Counted from the stretch's first letter, positions 30,740 through 40,110 are shown. The stretch: DNA of 64,000 bases from Thermoanaerobacter ethanolicus JW 200 (GCF_003722315.1 NZ_CP033580.1:2384501-2448500); one strand, 5' to 3'. The notes: a model not told the origin generated them from the sequence alone. Made by a program: numbers and translations.

Positions 30740-31708
30740 TTACAACGATTTTACACCATGTACTAGTAAATATTTTACCTCTTCTAATGTTGGCATTGCA
30801 GGAATTGCTCCTCTTTTAGTTGTGCATAGTCCACCGGTAGCATTAGCAAAGTCAATAATTTTTTCGAGTTCTTGAGTTTTTAATTTATCTAGGGGATAAT
30901 CTATTTTTGATATATTATAAAGAACTCCTCCTAAAAAAGCATCTCCAGCTCCTGTTGTATCTACCACATTTACACGATATGCAGGTATATGTCCTGTGCC
31001 CGATGTATGTCTATAATAGCAACCTTTTGCTCCTAAAGTTACTAAAACTAGTTTTATCCCCATATCAAATAATGTTTTACTGCCATATTCCAAGTTTGAT
31101 TCTCCCGTCAGAAATTGTAGTTCGTCTTCAGATAATTTCACTATATCTGCATATTGTAATCCCAAAACCATTTCTTTTTTCGCAACAGTTTCATTTTCCC
31201 ATAAAGGTGGTCTCCAATTTGGGTCATATGAAATAATTTTTTTATTTTGTTTTGCATATTCAATAGCTTTTAATGTGGCACTTCTCGAAGGTTCATCTGT
31301 CATAGATAAAGACCCAAAATGAAATATTTTTCCTTTTTCTATTAAATCCAGTTCAATATCCTCTTCTTCCAACATTGTGTCAGCTCCCGGATTTCGATAA
31401 AAAGTAAAGCTTCTGTCTCCTTTGTCATCAAGATGTACAAAAGCAAGAGTTGTATTTGCTTTTGTAGTAAATTTTAAACCATCTGTGTTAATTTGATTAT
31501 TTTCAAGCACTTTTTTTAAAAAATATCCAAATTGGTCATCACCTACTTTACCTATAAAAGCACCTTTTCCTCCTAATTTTGTAACAGCAGTTAACACATT
31601 TGCAGGTGCTCCCCCAGGATTCATTTCAAATAGTGTATTTCCATTATCAGAAAACCCTGCAGGAGTAAAATCAATCAGCAACTCACCTAAAGCTATAACA
31701 TCATACAT
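30740..31708 (-). CDS. scrK: Fructokinase (PfkB/ribokinase family)
   Basis: 322 residues from ATG 31708 with GGGGTGATTATA upstream. PfkB signatures: GGAPANVLTAVTKLGGKGAF near residue 31 and DTTGAGDAFLGGVLYN near residue 247, the latter with the catalytic Asp. It would phosphorylate the fructose released by the GH32 hydrolase next to it. Gene order with LacI, GH32 and the importer supports fructokinase over other sugar kinases. Confidence 0.88.
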   Translation of the reverse strand: MYDVIALGELLIDFTPAGFSDNGNTLFEMNPGGAPANVLTAVTKLGGKGAFIGKVGDDQFGYFLKKVLENNQINTDGLKFTTKANTTLAFVHLDDKGDRSFTFYRNPGADTMLEEEDIELDLIEKGKIFHFGSLSMTDEPSRSATLKAIEYAKQNKKIISYDPNWRPPLWENETVAKKEMVLGLQYADIVKLSEDELQFLTGESNLEYGSKTLFDMGIKLVLVTLGAKGCYYRHTSGTGHIPAYRVNVVDTTGAGDAFLGGVLYNISKIDYPLDKLKTQELEKIIDFANATGGLCTTKRGAIPAMPTLEEVKYLLVHGVKSL

Positions 31709-31774
31709 TATAATCACCCCACACAGATTTTATTTTACACTGTGGTAACGCTCACTTTAAATTTATCAATAAAT

Positions 31775-33250
31775 TTAATCTACAACAATATCCCATTTAT
31801 TTAAATAATTAATTTTGCATTCCCCTTTGGAATATACAGATATATTTACCGAATTTTTGCTAGGATATATCCTTCCACTCATTACTTTTTCCCAATCATT
31901 AATAAATATCTCAACCGAACTTACATCTACAAATACTCTGAGTTTAAGTTTATTATTTTTTAAAGCTACATTTATTTTCCTTTCTCCTTTAGGTCCTATA
32001 CCTGATTTATTGCGGTCAAATATAAATAATGATTCATCTCTTTTATATGATAAAATAGTTTCTTCATTGTCTCCTTTTCTTATTTTTAAACCAAATTCCT
32101 CTGCTTTACCCCCCTCAAACTCAACTTCAAGTTCATAACAGTCACCATATGTGTCTAAGTTTTTTTCTCCATCTATCTTTAAGTTTATAAGCTTATAATG
32201 ATTTTTTCTGTAGTTTTCTATTTCTTTAATCGGCCTAAAATATAATTTACCATTAACCATTAAAATTTCCCTTGGTAATGTCATGGCTCCAGCCCAATTA
32301 TGGCCTCTTTCCTGTGTTGGCATAACTTCCCCCCACATATCCATCCATGCAACCATAAGCCTTCTTCCCAATTTATCACTAGTAGTTTGTGGAGCATAAA
32401 AGTCAAATCCATAGTCAATCTGTTGATAACCATCAATATCAAACTTAAATATCCCTTTGTTTATGTCTAAATCTCCAATAAAATATATAGATGAGTGAGT
32501 ACTATTAAAATCATTCCCTCTAGTCTTTATATGTTCTGCAGATACCATCAGTACATGCCTGCCCTCTAATTCAAATAAATCAGGACATTCCCAATTGTAA
32601 CCTGTGTTTTCATTCCCTCTCGCAAGTATATTTACAAAATCCCAATCTTTTAAATTTGTTGATTTATACAATAATACCTGCCCGTGTCCATTTCCATCAT
32701 TTGAACCTAACATCATGTAATAATATTGTCCGTTTTTAAAAACTTTAGGGTCTCTAAAATCCTTTTTACTTGCTTCTTCTGGAATTTGTTTTTCTCCAAT
32801 TACAGGATTTTTACTGTATTTTATGAAATTAATGCCATCTTTCGAGTAAGCCAAATTTTGAACCTGCTTATAATCTTTACTCTTATCAGGTCCTGTATAT
32901 ATGTGTCCAGTATACAGTAAACATAACATATCGTCTTTTTCAATGGCACTACCTGAAAAACACCCATCTTTGTCAAAATCATCTCCCGGCACTAACGCTA
33001 TTGGAAGATAAGTCCATTTAACCAAATCCTTACTAATCGCATGCCCCCAATGCATTGGACCCCAAACTGCTTCATAAGGGTTGTGCTGATAAAACAAATG
33101 GTAATTACCTTTGTAATATATAAATCCATTAGGGTCATTAATCCAACCATATTCACCCATTAGATGGTATTTCAATCTATACTGTAAATTTAATCTACTC
33201 TTATTTGCTTGAATATACTTATTTGCATCATTTATATTTCTCAATTCCAA
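31775..33250 (-). CDS. scrB: Sucrose(-6-phosphate) hydrolase / invertase, GH32
   Basis: 491 residues from TTG 33250 with GGAGG 8 bases upstream. GH32 signatures: WINDPNGF near residue 36 (nucleophile Asp), FRDPKVF (transition-state Asp), WECPDLFEL (acid/base Glu) and a C-terminal beta-sandwich (VDVSSVEIFIND). It cleaves beta-fructosides such as sucrose. Because import here is by an ABC system and not a PTS, the natural substrate is probably free sucrose or fructo-oligosaccharides. No signal peptide, so cytosolic. Confidence 0.92.
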   Translation of the reverse strand: MELRNINDANKYIQANKSRLNLQYRLKYHLMGEYGWINDPNGFIYYKGNYHLFYQHNPYEAVWGPMHWGHAISKDLVKWTYLPIALVPGDDFDKDGCFSGSAIEKDDMLCLLYTGHIYTGPDKSKDYKQVQNLAYSKDGINFIKYSKNPVIGEKQIPEEASKKDFRDPKVFKNGQYYYMMLGSNDGNGHGQVLLYKSTNLKDWDFVNILARGNENTGYNWECPDLFELEGRHVLMVSAEHIKTRGNDFNSTHSSIYFIGDLDINKGIFKFDIDGYQQIDYGFDFYAPQTTSDKLGRRLMVAWMDMWGEVMPTQERGHNWAGAMTLPREILMVNGKLYFRPIKEIENYRKNHYKLINLKIDGEKNLDTYGDCYELEVEFEGGKAEEFGLKIRKGDNEETILSYKRDESLFIFDRNKSGIGPKGERKINVALKNNKLKLRVFVDVSSVEIFINDWEKVMSGRIYPSKNSVNISVYSKGECKINYLNKWDIVVD

Positions 33251-33269
33251 TTCTACTACCTCCAGACCT

Positions 33270-34100
33270 TTATTTTATTGAACCCTTTAAAACGCCTTCT
33301 ATAATCTGCTTTTGCATTAGTAAATATGCAATTATTACAGGAATTGTAGCTAACATAAGAGCTGCCATAGCAGGCCCATATTCAATCGTGTAAGTTCCAT
33401 AAAAATAGAAAACAGAAAGCGGTAAAGTTCTCTGCTCTGGCGCCATGAGTACTAAATATGGCAATAGAAAGTCATTCCATATCCACAAAATATCCAATAT
33501 AGCTATTGTTGTTGTTACTGGCTTCAAAAGCGGAAAAACAATTTTAAAGAAAGTCTGAAGCTGGCTGCACCCATCAATAGTAGCAGCCTCTTCTAATTCC
33601 AATGGTATACTCTTTATAAAACCGTGATACATAAATACGGCCAAAGATGCACCAAAACCTACATACATATAAATCAATGCCCATTTGCTATTCATCATGC
33701 CGATAGAACCATATATTTTTACAAGGGGTATCATTATCCCTTGGAAAGGAATAATCATAGATGCCACCATAAAAAAGAACATAAACTGATTGAATTTCCA
33801 CTTTTTTCTTACAAAAATATAAGCAGTCATTGATGACAGCAATGTAATCAAAAATACACTAAAAGCAGTTATAATCAAAGAATTCAAAAAAGCATGTAGA
33901 TAATTCATTTTTGTAAAAGCATCAATGTAATTGCTTAAATTCAGCACCGACGGAAGCTTGAGTGGGTTTTCTAGTATTTCCTTTCTCTCTTTAAAGGAAT
34001 TAATTAAAACTATAAAAAATGGAAATATATAAAGTACCAAAAAAATACTTAAAGCAAAAAATTTTATTCCACCAAGTAGGCGATTATTCTTTTCCATCAA
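33270..34100 (-). CDS. Sugar ABC transporter permease, MalG type
   Basis: 276 residues with six hydrophobic helices and the ATPase-docking loop LEEAATIDGCSQLQTFFKIV near residue 180. The N-terminal part (LSIFLVLYIFPFFIVLINSF) is typical of CUT1 permeases. Its start overlaps the upstream permease stop by 4 bases. The ATPase (MsmK type) is not in the window and is probably shared. Confidence 0.92.
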   Translation of the reverse strand: MMEKNNRLLGGIKFFALSIFLVLYIFPFFIVLINSFKERKEILENPLKLPSVLNLSNYIDAFTKMNYLHAFLNSLIITAFSVFLITLLSSMTAYIFVRKKWKFNQFMFFFMVASMIIPFQGIMIPLVKIYGSIGMMNSKWALIYMYVGFGASLAVFMYHGFIKSIPLELEEAATIDGCSQLQTFFKIVFPLLKPVTTTIAILDILWIWNDFLLPYLVLMAPEQRTLPLSVFYFYGTYTIEYGPAMAALMLATIPVIIAYLLMQKQIIEGVLKGSIK

Positions 34101-34981
34101 TTTTCCACCTCCAGCTTTTTGCTAAAATACACTTGAAGCAACGTGACAGCCGCTACCACAAAAAAGAGAAAAAACGCCTCTGCTTGACCAATACCATACT
34201 GCTGACTTAAAAAAGCAGTGTTATATATGTGAAGTGATATGAGTTCGGTGCTTTTATATGGTCCTCCATTTGTCAAAGCCAAGTTTATATCGTAAACCAT
34301 AAACCCTCTTTGTAAAGTCAAAAAAACACTTATAGTAAAAGAAGGCACCATTAATGGAAGTATCACATTTTTTAGTCTTTGATAAGTATTTGCTCCGTCT
34401 ATACTTGCTGCTTCTAACAAATCTCTCGGTATATTCATAAAACCTGAAATATATATCACCATCATATAACCAGTATACTGCCAGACTGTCACAATCACCA
34501 AAGCCCAAAAAGCTTTGTCAGGATCTGACAACCAAGAGCCTGACAAAATTGGTATATTATATGATTTTCCTAAATATACTAAAATGTTTGAAAAAATAAA
34601 TTGCCATATAAAACCTAACAATATTCCGCCTATCAAATTGGGAGTAAAAAACCCTGCTCTAAAGAAATTTTGGCCTTTTACGCCACTCGTTAACATATAA
34701 GCCAAGAAAAAAGCTATGACATTAATTAATATTACTGTGAAAAATACATATTTTAGTGTCAATAAAAAAGATGTCCAAAATACTTTATCTTTAAATACTT
34801 GTAAATAATTTGAAAAACCTACAAAAGCATGTGTAGCAGAAATACCATTCCAATCAGTAAAAGTTAAATATATTCCATATAAAAACGGTAGTATTATTAC
34901 TGTGAGAAAAGCAAAGGTAGTAGGTCCTGCAAATATCAAGTACGTTTTGAGTTTAGCCAACAAAGTTTTTTCTTGTTCCAC
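34097..34981 (-). CDS. Sugar ABC transporter permease, MalF type
   Basis: 294 residues if started at GTG 34981, which has AAGGAGG 8 bases upstream; an ATG at 34987 is only 2 bases from the ribosome site. Six helices and the docking motif LLEAASIDGANTYQRLKNVI near residue 200. Partner of the MalG-type permease and of the binding protein upstream in a CUT1 sucrose-type importer. Confidence 0.9.
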   Translation of the reverse strand: MEQEKTLLAKLKTYLIFAGPTTFAFLTVIILPFLYGIYLTFTDWNGISATHAFVGFSNYLQVFKDKVFWTSFLLTLKYVFFTVILINVIAFFLAYMLTSGVKGQNFFRAGFFTPNLIGGILLGFIWQFIFSNILVYLGKSYNIPILSGSWLSDPDKAFWALVIVTVWQYTGYMMVIYISGFMNIPRDLLEAASIDGANTYQRLKNVILPLMVPSFTISVFLTLQRGFMVYDINLALTNGGPYKSTELISLHIYNTAFLSQQYGIGQAEAFFLFFVVAAVTLLQVYFSKKLEVEN

Positions 34982-35061
34982 ACTCATATCCTCCTTCACT
35001 TTTATATTGAATAACGGATAGACAATAACATTCTATCCGTTATTCAATCAAATCTTACGTA

Positions 35062-36381
35062 TTATTGAACATTTTTCCAATAATTTTCTATTTCATCAAT
35101 CAAGCCTTTTCTGTCAATTTTCCCTGCCAAATACTTTTGCATTGAAGCTCCTAACTTTGACCAGTGGTCAGGTGGCAATGTAGTCATAAACTCTAAAGTA
35201 TTACCACTCTTAACATACTGCAAAATAGATTTAGCAAGGGGATCTTGCGGTTGTAAAGTTATATTTTTAAATGCAGGTATAATGTTAAGTTTGTTCACAA
35301 GCATGTCTTGACCTGTAGAGCTGTATACCAACCAATCTAAAAATTTCTTAGCTGCATCTTGCTGCTCAGCACTATTTTGTGTTTTATCTATGCCGATAAA
35401 TTTTGTTACACCTACAGGTATACCTGAATTACCATAGTCATCTGGGTTATTGCTGATTGGTACAGGTATAAAGCCGTATTGTCCATTTGCAGTATCAAAT
35501 TCTTTTATCTGTGGCCATGCCCAATTTCCCATAAACCAAAATCCAACTTCACCTTTACCAATAAGCTCTGGTCCTCTATCATAAGTCGGAGATAATGGAT
35601 CATTTTTATCTATGTTGTACTTTTTCATCATGTCAAAAGTATCCATTAAGCCATTAAACACTTTATTATTTGCTAAATCAACTTTTCCCGCTTTTAAGTC
35701 TGATAAAAATTGAGCTACTTGAGCAGGATCTTTAGATTGATCCGCATACGCTATTGAAAGGAAATGTGCGCCTAAAGACCAATCCATTGGAGAAATTTCT
35801 AGTGCTTTAGCACCTGTTGCTTCTACTTTTTTAAATGCTTCTTCTAAAGCATCTCTCGTCTTTATAGAACTCGGATCAAAGTTTCCACCATAAGCCTTGT
35901 CCAGTACAGCCTTGTTGTAAATAAGTCCATATCCTTCAACAGCAAACGGAAACGCTATAACCTTTCCATCCACTGTAGCTGCATTTAAAGCACCATCTAT
36001 TGCATCTGAAACCCACTTTTCACTGCTTAAATCTAAGAATTTATCTTTGAATTTTGCTATATCACCTGGATCTAACATTGCCATTGTCGGTGCATTACCA
36101 GATGCATACATGGAGGTAACCTTTTCAAAAGGTGACTGACCGGCTGCTGCAGGAATGACTTCTACAGTAATATTCGGATTTTCTTTTGTAAAAGCTTTAG
36201 CTGCATCTTCTAATTGAGCCTGAATTTCCCCCTTAGAATTTAGCAAAGTAATTTTTACAGTCTTTGTTGCCGTGGCAGTACTATTACTTTCTCCATTATC
36301 GCTGCTTTTTGTACCACAGCCTGCCATGAGCGAAAAAACCAATGCAAACGTCAACATAATGGATAAAATTTTTCTCTTCAT
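35062..36381 (-). CDS. Sugar ABC transporter substrate-binding lipoprotein
   Basis: 439 residues. Signal peptide with lipobox (FSLMAGCGTKSS) at residues 16-27, then a family-1 extracellular solute-binding domain (KAFTKENPNITVEVIP; GEVGFWFMGNWAWPQ). First gene of the sucrose operon, with RBS AAAGGGGATTGTC. The promoter overlaps LacI-type operators. The ligand, probably sucrose, is inferred from the neighbouring GH32 and fructokinase genes. Confidence 0.92.
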   Translation of the reverse strand: MKRKILSIMLTFALVFSLMAGCGTKSSDNGESNSTATATKTVKITLLNSKGEIQAQLEDAAKAFTKENPNITVEVIPAAAGQSPFEKVTSMYASGNAPTMAMLDPGDIAKFKDKFLDLSSEKWVSDAIDGALNAATVDGKVIAFPFAVEGYGLIYNKAVLDKAYGGNFDPSSIKTRDALEEAFKKVEATGAKALEISPMDWSLGAHFLSIAYADQSKDPAQVAQFLSDLKAGKVDLANNKVFNGLMDTFDMMKKYNIDKNDPLSPTYDRGPELIGKGEVGFWFMGNWAWPQIKEFDTANGQYGFIPVPISNNPDDYGNSGIPVGVTKFIGIDKTQNSAEQQDAAKKFLDWLVYSSTGQDMLVNKLNIIPAFKNITLQPQDPLAKSILQYVKSGNTLEFMTTLPPDHWSKLGASMQKYLAGKIDRKGLIDEIENYWKNVQ

Positions 36382-36419
36382 GACAATCCCCTTTCTTTAA
36401 ATTTTTTAGATTTACTCTT

Positions 36420-36504
36420 ATTATACTTAATTAATTTTTATATGTCAACCGTTTGACATAAATTTTTTGATAAAATGTCAACCGTTTATAATACGGTTGA
36501 CATT
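36420..36504 (-). promoter_or_regulatory. Sucrose operon promoter with two LacI-type operators
   Basis: TATGTCAACCGTTTGACATA (36441-36460) is a near-perfect palindrome. Its TTGACA (minus strand) is a -35 box 17 bp from TATAAT (36425-36420). A second site, AATGTCAACCGT (36474-36485) with its complement ACGGTTGACATT (36493-36504), lies 39 bp away, a spacing that could support looping. Confidence 0.85.
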
Positions 36505-36521
36505 TTTGAAACTTATTAATA

Positions 36522-37385
36522 TTATAATAGATTGTATCTTGCTATTTTGTTAATTTGTTCAATTAATCCTTCTACCTTCTCCTTTTGTGAAAATTCAAAT
36601 CGTGACTTAAAAACATTAGAGCCAGATACATTAATAGATAAATTTAAAAACCCAGTTTCTTCCTCATCAATGTACGCATTTAAAATCTTATGTACAGGAA
36701 TGTAAATCCATATACCACCATATTTTACATCTTTTATAGACTTTGCATTTTCTTCTTGTAATATTATTAATTCTTTATTTGTAAATATAATCATATGAGA
36801 AGTTGATTTTAATTTTTTGAAGAATTTAAAGTAAGGAACTTTTATATCAGCTTGATATAAAAAATCTATTACTTTTTCGCCATTTAATACAGCTTTTTTT
36901 GCATAATTCATAAACTTGTAATTTATATCCCTCAAACAATCAAAGTCATCTATTTCTTTTTCCTTATCAGACGTTTCTATGTCACATAATAATATACGTA
37001 ATTTTTCAATTATAGGCTTAAATATATTTTCGACAACAGTGTTGTACTCAAGCACAAATGACCTCGTTTCACCTTCTATGTTCCCATTTATTTTTAGCCA
37101 TGAATATAACAATATAGACCCATTTTCAATGTAATTAATATTTTCAATAGGATACGAAACAGCATTAATACTATTTTTCATTTTTTCGAGAAAAACCACA
37201 TTATTTTCATACAAGAACATGAGTTTATCGTTTGTCTTTCTTCTACCCCAGCTATCAGCAGGAGTATATACAGCATTTAAAAAACGCGTCGAATCTTTAA
37301 AGTTTTTATCGTAATAAGATTTAAACATTTCAGGAATTTCACTGTAGTCTTTTATAGTTCTTGCCCAGGAATCTATAGACGGCAT
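36522..37385 (-). CDS. Uncharacterised protein with a PH/GRAM-like C-terminal domain
   Basis: 287 residues from ATG 37385 with AAAGGGGG upstream. No family recognised with confidence. The C-terminal third (MIIFTNKELIILQEENAK and IYIPVHKILNAYIDEEE) resembles bacterial PH/GRAM-like domains, which often contact membranes or proteins. The N-terminal half is mixed helix/strand with Tyr and Trp residues. Last gene of the five-gene operon under the 40-kb fluoride-type riboswitch; it begins 17 bases after the MFS stop. Confidence 0.65.
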   Translation of the reverse strand: MPSIDSWARTIKDYSEIPEMFKSYYDKNFKDSTRFLNAVYTPADSWGRRKTNDKLMFLYENNVVFLEKMKNSINAVSYPIENINYIENGSILLYSWLKINGNIEGETRSFVLEYNTVVENIFKPIIEKLRILLCDIETSDKEKEIDDFDCLRDINYKFMNYAKKAVLNGEKVIDFLYQADIKVPYFKFFKKLKSTSHMIIFTNKELIILQEENAKSIKDVKYGGIWIYIPVHKILNAYIDEEETGFLNLSINVSGSNVFKSRFEFSQKEKVEGLIEQINKIARYNLL

Positions 37386-37401
37386 TTCTCTCATCCCCCT
37401 T

Positions 37402-38589
37402 TTAACTTTTTTCAATTTTAAACAGTGTTATTAGAACAACTGCCATTATGGAACATAATGCTCCAAAGTAAAAGGGTGCAGCAGGAGATACTTTATCCCA
37501 CAAATATCCAGCAATAAAACTTGCCGGGAGTGCAAGTAGTCCCATCGATGCATTATACAACCCAAATGCAGTTCCTCTATTACTATCATCGACTATATGT
37601 GCAACAAGAGACTTTGCAACACCTTCCGTTGTTGAATAGTAAACTCCATATATCGCGTACAAAACCCAAATATGCCACGGCAATTTTGCTAATGCAAAAC
37701 CGAGATATGTAACTGCATAAATAATCCAGCCTAACCTGATTACATTAACTCTTCCTATTTTGTCAGACAATACTCCACTCGGTACTGACAACAACGCATA
37801 AAACAGATTAAACATAGCTATAATTATCGGTATCGTCGATTCACTTACACCTACACTGCGAGCTCTTAGAATCAAAAATGCATCACTACTGTTGCCAAGC
37901 GTAAAAACTAGCATTACAATGAAAAACAGCAGAAATTTTCCCTTAAAAACAGACAAATCTAATTTGAAAGATGAACTTACTCTTTCACCCTTTTGCTCCA
38001 CTACAAATAAACCTATGAGGATTATTGTGATAAAAGCTACAAGGCCAGCAATCAAAAATATTAATCTGTACTTTATAGAATCTATATATTTGGTAAACAA
38101 GAGCATTAAACCGGCAGTAATCAATGGCCCAAGGAAGGAACCTAATGTGTCAAGCATTCTTTGAAATCCAAACGAAAAGCCCATATTTTTAATTTTAGAA
38201 GATTTTGCAACAAGTGCATCTCTCGGCGCATCTTTTGTACCTTTTCCAATACCATCAACCAGTCTCAACCCAAAAGCCATGGCAGCACCATTCGTCAATG
38301 GCAGTAATACTCTTCCAATGGCAGAAAATAGATATCCAATAAACACAATAGATTTTCTTTTCCCAATCTTATCTGAAATTATTCCGGATATTATTCTCAT
38401 AAGGCTTACAACTGTAGTGACACTTCCCTCTATTAAACCTACCATTTCTTTACTCAGTCCCAGAATCTGCGTATAAAAAGTAGGCAAAATAGGTACAATC
38501 ATATCCTGACTTAATCCACCAAAAAATGCAACCCACCCCAAGACTTTAATGTTATTATTCACGTTGTTTTTTATCTCTTTATTTTCCAA
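37402..38589 (-). CDS. MFS transporter in the fluoride-riboswitch operon
   Basis: 395 residues from TTG 38589, with GGAAGGTGAG upstream and overlapping the previous stop by 11 bases; longer starts lie inside the HEAT gene. About twelve helices; MFS motif A GIISDKIGKRKSIVFIG near residue 70 and its second-half copy GVLSDKIGRVNVIRLG near residue 278. The nearest types are drug/proton-antiporter-like permeases. Its operon is under a fluoride-type riboswitch without crcB or CLC-F, so it is the best candidate in the window for moving fluoride or a fluoride-related compound. That is inference. Confidence 0.8.
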   Translation of the reverse strand: MENKEIKNNVNNNIKVLGWVAFFGGLSQDMIVPILPTFYTQILGLSKEMVGLIEGSVTTVVSLMRIISGIISDKIGKRKSIVFIGYLFSAIGRVLLPLTNGAAMAFGLRLVDGIGKGTKDAPRDALVAKSSKIKNMGFSFGFQRMLDTLGSFLGPLITAGLMLLFTKYIDSIKYRLIFLIAGLVAFITIILIGLFVVEQKGERVSSSFKLDLSVFKGKFLLFFIVMLVFTLGNSSDAFLILRARSVGVSESTIPIIIAMFNLFYALLSVPSGVLSDKIGRVNVIRLGWIIYAVTYLGFALAKLPWHIWVLYAIYGVYYSTTEGVAKSLVAHIVDDSNRGTAFGLYNASMGLLALPASFIAGYLWDKVSPAAPFYFGALCSIMAVVLITLFKIEKS

Positions 38590-39004
38590 TTGACTCACCT
38601 TCCTTATTTGCCACTCTTGTTTTAATTTTCTCCAAAGAATTTTCAATGATATTTTTTGTTAAAATTGAGAATTTATCTTTGTTTTCTAAAAGAAACCTGT
38701 GAGACTCTTCTCCGCCAATCTCTCCAAGAGCCCAAACAATAATCTGTTCAATATATGGGTCCTTTTTACCCCCATTATTGCGTAAATGTTCTATCAATAC
38801 TTTTTCTGCTTTCTTTATTTTAAGTTCCCCAATTATTTTTGCTGCCATGTAAGCAACATTATAGTCTGGATGATTTATAGCTTTTATAAGTTTTTCACTG
38901 TAATCATCCTTTGATATATTTTTAAAATCATATCCGCAATTCGAGCACTTTTCTTCTCCAATTTCAGCTATTTTAAAACACACAGGACATATATATCTCA
39001 TCAT
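38579..39004 (-). CDS. Zinc-ribbon plus HEAT-repeat protein
   Basis: 141 residues. N-terminal zinc ribbon YICPVCFKI...EKCSNCGYDF (two CxxC pairs), then HEAT-like helical repeats (PDYNVAYMAAKIIGELKIKK; IIVWALGEIGGEESHRFLLE). Likely a scaffold or adaptor, cytosolic. The start overlaps the upstream stop by 4 bases and its end overlaps the MFS start, so tight coupling with the permease is likely. Function unknown. Confidence 0.7.
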   Translation of the reverse strand: MMRYICPVCFKIAEIGEEKCSNCGYDFKNISKDDYSEKLIKAINHPDYNVAYMAAKIIGELKIKKAEKVLIEHLRNNGGKKDPYIEQIIVWALGEIGGEESHRFLLENKDKFSILTKNIIENSLEKIKTRVANKEGESIGK

Positions 39005-39330
39005 TCATCAACCCTTATACCTAAAGTTTTTTTAAGATATCTATTTTCAGACTCATAACCTTTTAATCTTATTTCAAGTGTTTGGTTGTCACGCATCAAC
39101 TGAAAATTTTTAAATTTCATTGCAGAGTATTTAGACGCCATAGAAATAAGCTGTCTTCTTAAGTCATCTTCATTAGGATTATCCCTTTCTATTTGATATG
39201 CTTTAATCCCCATTTCAAAAATAGCTCTATATGCATCTTCTTCTGTAAAACCATCTTTTTCAAAGTCAGCAACTAACTCTTTGATTTCTTCAAAGCTTTC
39301 ATCAGTAATTTCAAAAGAAATCCTAATCAT
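39001..39330 (-). CDS. Uncharacterised small coiled-coil protein
   Basis: 109 residues from ATG 39330, with GAGAGGTGG upstream; a GTG three codons earlier lies within that ribosome site. N-terminal strand-helix-helix part (IRISFEITDESFEEIKELVA) may be a ribbon-helix-helix-like fold, and the C-terminal half is a coiled coil (KFKNFQLMRDNQTLEIRLKG). It overlaps both neighbours by a few bases. A regulatory or scaffolding role is possible but not shown. Confidence 0.65.
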   Translation of the reverse strand: MIRISFEITDESFEEIKELVADFEKDGFTEEDAYRAIFEMGIKAYQIERDNPNEDDLRRQLISMASKYSAMKFKNFQLMRDNQTLEIRLKGYESENRYLKKTLGIRVDE

Positions 39331-39979
39331 AATAGCCACCTCTCAATAATTTCAATGCTCTTTCAAACGAATCCTTGGAGTCATACCATGGTTCATCATG
39401 AAATCTATAATCAAATTTTGTTATAAACCATTCAAGATCAGTAATATTTTTTTCAATTGCCGTTTCATTTATTTTAATTATTTTCTCAATTTGTGGTGTA
39501 ATATCCTTTTTAGCTTCTATAAGCATATTTAGGTGATGAAAACACAATTTAGACAACCCTTCACTATGCTTTTCAACAAATTCTTTATCAGTATGTAAAA
39601 TATCTATCAATATATGCATCTGGTATTTATCTCTTTCACTTAAATAATCACAAATAAGGCATTTGTTTTTTGTTTCTTTCGCTCTTTTTTTCTTTAAAGA
39701 CTTACGTTTGTCTGTAATCTGCTGCAATTTATAACTGATATTTGCTTTTAATGCAATTGCCAAACCCAATTTATCATATGAATTATTCAATAATTCCAAA
39801 TGATAATGGCAGAAATTTGTCTCTCTTATTTTGACATACATTTCAGGGTCTTTTAAAACCTCATCTTCAAACAAATGCTCACAATAGGCTTTTTCTTCGT
39901 CTTTTATAATCTTGCATATTGGACAACCTCCCTTATATTTTTCAAAAACCTCATACAATGGAATAAATTCTAACTTCAT
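39323..39979 (-). CDS. DUF6062-like Cys/His-rich protein, first gene of the riboswitch operon
   Basis: 218 residues from ATG 39979; the longer frame to 40060 would be read through the riboswitch terminator. Two repeats of CxxC followed by a C/H pair: GCPICKIIKDEEKAYCEHLF plus NFCHYHLELL, and KCLICDYLSERD plus KLCFHHLNMLI. This suggests a paired metal-binding module. Length and pattern resemble DUF6062 proteins of unknown function. Its GAGAGG ribosome site lies 12 bases upstream. First gene after the fluoride-type riboswitch at 40006-40085. Confidence 0.7.
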   Translation of the reverse strand: MKLEFIPLYEVFEKYKGGCPICKIIKDEEKAYCEHLFEDEVLKDPEMYVKIRETNFCHYHLELLNNSYDKLGLAIALKANISYKLQQITDKRKSLKKKRAKETKNKCLICDYLSERDKYQMHILIDILHTDKEFVEKHSEGLSKLCFHHLNMLIEAKKDITPQIEKIIKINETAIEKNITDLEWFITKFDYRFHDEPWYDSKDSFERALKLLRGGYYD

Positions 39980-40005
39980 GCAGATTCTCATCCTCTCTTT
40001 TTTGT

Positions 40006-40085
40006 CAAATAAACAAAAATGGCCTCTACATTCAACAATGTAGAAGCCATTAGCCTTCACGGCAATAAGGTGAGCTTCATCACCG
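40006..40085 (-). promoter_or_regulatory. Fluoride riboswitch (crcB motif, divergent) with terminator, controlling a five-gene operon
   Basis: The minus strand reads GGTGATGAAGCTCACC, then TTATTGCCGTGAAGGCTAAT, then GGCTTCTAC. It keeps the first stem with GATG, the GCC...GGCTAAT stem and the terminal CTAC strand. GAAGC in the first loop pairs with GCTTC, preserving the pseudoknot with different bases from the 26.9-kb copy, i.e. covariation. The joining strand is TATTGCC where the consensus has AACCGCC or AAACGC. A terminator, AATGGCTTCTACATT with its partner then TTTGTTTATTT (40006-40051), competes with the pseudoknot strand. Confidence 0.8.
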
Positions 40086-40110
40086 TCATTTAATTTTTCT
40101 CTATAATAAT

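Noticed and set aside
40006-40051. Simple terminator of a rightward gene instead of riboswitch platform
   Set aside because: No gene ends there; the hairpin is directly preceded, on the minus strand, by the aptamer, and its 5' arm is the pseudoknot strand.
39980-40060. Longer start for the DUF6062-like gene (frame open to 40060)
   Set aside because: It would translate through the riboswitch terminator; ATG 39979 has a GAGAGG site and begins where the conserved protein starts.
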